Shown: piece by piece, positions 61,495 to 64,000 of the stretch
Layout: every line of letters starts with the position of its first letter
Position numbering within the stretch: the stretch's first letter is position 1
DNA from: Nitrospinaceae bacterium
GTDB lineage: Bacteria; Nitrospinota; Nitrospinia; Nitrospinales; Nitrospinaceae
Length of the DNA stretch: 64,000 nt
Reading direction: 5' to 3'
Assembly: GCA_029261535.1 (NCBI GenBank)
Contig: JAJDBF010000070.1
Coordinates: 186,001 to 250,000 of the forward strand
Made by a program: the position numbers and the translations under genes
The notes under the pieces: generated by a model
Database searches by the model: none
Told to the model about the DNA's origin: nothing
Seen by the model: the letters and a program-made list of their open reading frames with translations, nothing else

Positions 61495-61965
61495 ATGAAA
61501 ATCTTCGCGCGAATTTTTATGGTCGGAATGGCAGTATTTTTAATTGGTTGTGAGACCACGCATCACGGGTCCGGTGGCGGGTCCACCAAAGCTTCGTCAA
61601 GCAGTAGTCATAGTAGCGGCACCGGAGTGACCATCGTGAGCCCTGCCACCGCAAGCAGTCATAAAGCGGGTCCTGTAACATTTTGTATGGAAACCAGTGG
61701 TTACACGGTTGAGCCTGCAAAAAATGGCATCAACGCGGGTAAGGGTCATCATCATCTGATCATCGACACCGCACTGCCGAATCTCGGATCATCTATTCCC
61801 AAGGACGCACAGCATGTTCACATGGGTGACGGGTCCAAATGCAAAACCATCCAGCTCGGTGCCGGTGTGCACACGATCCGGGCACTCTTCGCCCAGGGAA
61901 ATCATGTGCCTTACAATCCTGCGGTTACGGACAGCATATTTATTTATGTAACCCATTCAAACTAG
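61495..61965 (+). CDS. DUF4399 lipoprotein
   Basis: The 156-residue protein has a lipobox at C19 (FLIGCETT), a Gly/Ser-rich linker and a DUF4399 domain (GPVTFCMETSGYTVEPA, GKGHHHLIIDT, VHMGDGSKCKTIQLGAGVHTI). The GHHHLIID histidines look like a metal site. GAAAGG precedes the ATG at 61495. The longer start 21 bases upstream is less likely. Confidence 0.8.
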   Translation: MKIFARIFMVGMAVFLIGCETTHHGSGGGSTKASSSSSHSSGTGVTIVSPATASSHKAGPVTFCMETSGYTVEPAKNGINAGKGHHHLIIDTALPNLGSSIPKDAQHVHMGDGSKCKTIQLGAGVHTIRALFAQGNHVPYNPAVTDSIFIYVTHSN

Positions 61966-62051
61966 TTTTGGGGAAACCTGGACGGTTGCCCTGCCCTCAG
62001 GAGGGAATGGTTATTCTTTGTTCTTTTGACTAACATGAAGGAGTGTTAAAC

Positions 62052-62255
62052 ATGAACATGATAATTCGAACAAGCTTGGTGCTTCTTGTCGTTTTGAGCC
62101 TTGGCTGTGCCACTCAAGGTCAGGGAAGTTCCGGCGGAGCCTCCTCTGGGTCTACTGCCAGTAAGGCTCCCTCTTCAAGTGGTGGCAGTGGAAATTTCAT
62201 GCTGACCGATGAAGATTACAAGCGTATCGGTGTCAAGGAAATGGGAAGCAAATAA
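62052..62255 (+). CDS. Small lipoprotein
   Basis: This is a 67-residue protein with signal peptide and lipobox (VVLSLGCATQ, C19), a Ser/Gly-rich linker resembling that of the preceding gene, and a short end NFMLTDEDYKRIGVKEMGSK. AAGGAGTG stands before the ATG at 62052. A strong terminator follows. Confidence 0.75.
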   Translation: MNMIIRTSLVLLVVLSLGCATQGQGSSGGASSGSTASKAPSSSGGSGNFMLTDEDYKRIGVKEMGSK

Positions 62256-62282
62256 CCCATCTCGGTAACATATCGATTAAGA

Positions 62283-62313
62283 AACGGGGGGCTGACGCTC
62301 CCCGTTTTTTTTT
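62283..62313 (+). terminator. Rho-independent terminator
   Basis: The nine-base-pair stem ACGGGGGGC (62284-62292) pairs with GCTCCCCGT (62297-62305, one G-T pair), has a TGAC loop and is followed by a run of nine Ts. It ends the lipoprotein transcript and touches the stop of the convergent HAD gene. Confidence 0.88.
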
Positions 62314-63031
62314 ATGCCTTCTGCTCCAGGTGGGCGACCAGATGTTCCAGGCCGGGAATGACAAGATCGGTCGCCGAAAAATCAATCCCCTCATTGAGCG
62401 CATTGCGCACGATCAGGCAAGGCATGCCAGCCCCCCGGGCGGCGTTCAATCCTTTCAAGGCATCCTCGATCACCAGACACCGTTTCGGCGGGAGAGCCAG
62501 AGCTTTGGCCGCATCAAGAAAAATATCCGGTGCCGGTTTTTCCTGACGCTTGTCCGGTGCCTTGCCGAAAAGGGTCGTCACTAAACCCGTTGCTCCGGCA
62601 TGTTCGAGGATGGCGCGGATATCATGCTCCCAGGAACCGGAAGCGATCACCAACGTAAAACGATTTTTTGCCAATTCCAGAAACCGGCGTGCTGACGGGA
62701 ACAGAGGAATGGCTCCGCTGTTACAGAACTTTGAATACTCGACAAATTTTTCCTGCCGGATGGTATCGACACTTGCTGACAGTTTAAGATCGTGACGCTC
62801 AATCTCGCCTTGAATGCCGGTGCCTTTGGAAGTGAACTCCAGCCAATACTCGTCCGGGTCCAGCGAATGTCCGTAACGTTCAAAAACGGTATTGTAGGCT
62901 TTGTAATGGAAGGGTTCTGAATCGGCAAGCAAGCCATCGAAATCGAGAACGAGGGCCTCGATAGGTGCCAGCAAGGCTTCCAGTCGGTCGGTCACTATCT
63001 GCGAATTTAAAGGTTCGTTATCCGGGGTCAT
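62312..63031 (-). CDS. HAD-superfamily phosphatase (beta-phosphoglucomutase type)
   Basis: The 239-residue protein has the HAD motif DFDGLLADSE, VIASGSWEHDI, the Lys in KPAPDIFLDAAKAL and VIEDALKGLNAARGAGM. The cap domain is of the PGM-like type. It should hydrolyse a small phosphorylated metabolite or transfer a phosphate. It overlaps lepB by four bases, so it is co-transcribed. Confidence 0.9.
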   Translation of the reverse strand: MTPDNEPLNSQIVTDRLEALLAPIEALVLDFDGLLADSEPFHYKAYNTVFERYGHSLDPDEYWLEFTSKGTGIQGEIERHDLKLSASVDTIRQEKFVEYSKFCNSGAIPLFPSARRFLELAKNRFTLVIASGSWEHDIRAILEHAGATGLVTTLFGKAPDKRQEKPAPDIFLDAAKALALPPKRCLVIEDALKGLNAARGAGMPCLIVRNALNEGIDFSATDLVIPGLEHLVAHLEQKA

Positions 63032-63714
63032 TCGATCGCATTGAAGAGTCGGCCCCAGCGCACATCACCACAGAAAAAGCAATCGCCCGTAGTTTCCCAG
63101 GACCAGTATATCCGGCGCGCCTTCCCCCGAATTTTTTTGATATCCAGGAATCCCCAGAAGCGGCTGTCCTGACTGTTTTCACGGTTGTCCCCCATCATGA
63201 AAACATGGCCTTCAGGAATCCGGACCGGCCCGAAATTATCGCGCGGTTCTTCAAAGCCTGCGGACTCGGTGTGGTTGGCAAAGGGGTCCTCGATTTTTTT
63301 CCCATTGATATAGACCTGTTGCATGCGGATTTCCAAAACCTCACCGGGAAGGCCGATGACCCGCTTGATGTAATCCTTGCTTTCATCTCTCGGGAATTTA
63401 AAGACAAGCACATCGTAACGTTCGGGAGTTTCTTCAAAAAACACGATGTCCGAAAACAAACGCATGTTCAGGCCAATTATTTCATTGGGAACATGCACCC
63501 CGTAACTGTACTTGGTCACCAGAATATGGTCACCGATCTGCAGGGTTTCTTTCATGGAACCGGAAGGAATCTTGAAAGCCTGCACGAAAAAAGTGCGGAT
63601 AAACATCGCCAGCAAAAATGCCACCAGCAGGGCTTCGATGAGTTCCCGCACCTGGCCCTTCTCTGGCTTCTCCGTCTCTTCGGCAATGTCCTTGCTGGCA
63701 GTTTTATTTGACAT
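63028..63714 (-). CDS. lepB: Signal peptidase I
   Basis: This enzyme cleaves signal peptides at the outer face of the inner membrane. The 228-residue protein has one N-terminal span (about 27-46), the nucleophile S53 (PSGSMKETL), the general base K117 ([12 protein letters not shown]) and the box [14 protein letters not shown]. It overlaps the preceding lepA gene by 11 bases, a common neighbour. Confidence 0.95.
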   Translation of the reverse strand: MSNKTASKDIAEETEKPEKGQVRELIEALLVAFLLAMFIRTFFVQAFKIPSGSMKETLQIGDHILVTKYSYGVHVPNEIIGLNMRLFSDIVFFEETPERYDVLVFKFPRDESKDYIKRVIGLPGEVLEIRMQQVYINGKKIEDPFANHTESAGFEEPRDNFGPVRIPEGHVFMMGDNRENSQDSRFWGFLDIKKIRGKARRIYWSWETTGDCFFCGDVRWGRLFNAIE

Positions 63715-64000
63715 CGGTCCTCAGCACGGCGAGAAAAGCTTCCTGCGGAATTTCGACTTTACCAATCTGCTTCATCTTTTTCTTACCGGCTTTCTGTTTT
63801 TCCAGAAGTTTACGTTTACGGGTGATGTCACCGCCGTAACATTTAGCCAGCACATTTTTGCGCAGGGCCTTGATACTTTCACGGGCAATGATTTTGCCAC
63901 CGATGGCCGCCTGAATCGCCAGTTCAAACATCTGGCGGGGAACCTGCTCCTTGAGCTTTTTCGTCAGGTCCCGGCCCCGGTTGTAAGCCTTGTCCTTGTG
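63704..64000 (-). CDS. lepA: Elongation factor 4 (LepA), 3' end only
   Basis: Only the last 98 residues are in the window. They are the C-terminal domain of Lep[88 protein letters not shown], which interacts with the ribosome. The frame is open to base 64000, so the gene continues outside. It precedes lepB in transcription order. Confidence 0.95.
   Translation of the reverse strand, partial: HKDKAYNRGRDLTKKLKEQVPRQMFELAIQAAIGGKIIARESIKALRKNVLAKCYGGDITRKRKLLEKQKAGKKKMKQIGKVEIPQEAFLAVLRTDVK

Overview
The window is 64 kb of a Gram-negative bacterial chromosome of moderate GC content. It has many signal peptides and lipoproteins, a PstSCAB phosphate importer, NtrB/NtrC-type sigma-54 regulation and a B12-dependent ribonucleotide reductase. 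I cannot name the taxon. The gene mix and the abundance of short dispersed intergenic repeats would suit a Nitrospinota, Nitrospirota or deltaproteobacterial-like lineage, but this is a low-confidence inference.

Region 1 (1-8700) is a type I-E CRISPR-Cas locus in the order cas8e, cas7, cas5, cas6e, cas1, cas2, followed by an array of 31 repeats plus a truncated 32nd. Cas5 carries a C-terminal HNH nuclease domain. No cas3 lies between or after the cas genes, and no separate cse2/cas11 gene is present. The reading is an HNH-type Cascade in which the effector complex cuts DNA itself instead of recruiting Cas3. A Cas11-like subunit may come from an internal start in cas8e. Two tiny overlapping ORFs, one hydrophobic, precede cas8e.

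Region 2 (8700-26500) holds a Fic protein, tRNA-Glu and tRNA-Lys, ilvE, an FmdB-like zinc ribbon, and an NtrB/NtrC pair coupled to two AstE-like genes, the second of which has lost its zinc ligands. After these come a tRNA-methyltransferase-like gene and one 1052-codon frame joining MiaA to a Slt-type lytic transglycosylase. An arsenic-flavoured cluster follows (divergent arsR, ECF sigma, anti-sigma, arsM, a sulfite-oxidase-like protein), then TVP38 and DUF3179 proteins.

Region 3 (26500-43400) contains TPR proteins, pstSCAB on the minus strand, and an AAA ATPase gene behind a promoter with two near-identical palindromic operators. It also has a 19-repeat Sel1 protein paired with a J-domain protein, a parD with a truncated parE, a CBS-domain protein, an internally duplicated membrane protein and two lipoprotein genes.

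Region 4 (43400-64000) starts with a class II ribonucleotide reductase whose promoter carries a well-formed pair of NrdR boxes. It continues with an SGNH hydrolase, a transglutaminase-like protein, two YbjQ-family proteins with an M48 protease, DUF4197, guaB-guaA, a methyltransferase, tag, a ModE-type HTH gene, a phosphodiester-glycosidase-like protein, small lipoproteins, a HAD phosphatase, lepB and the 3' end of lepA. Intergenic spaces here are filled with at least three families of dispersed repeats, some of which supply the last codons of neighbouring genes.
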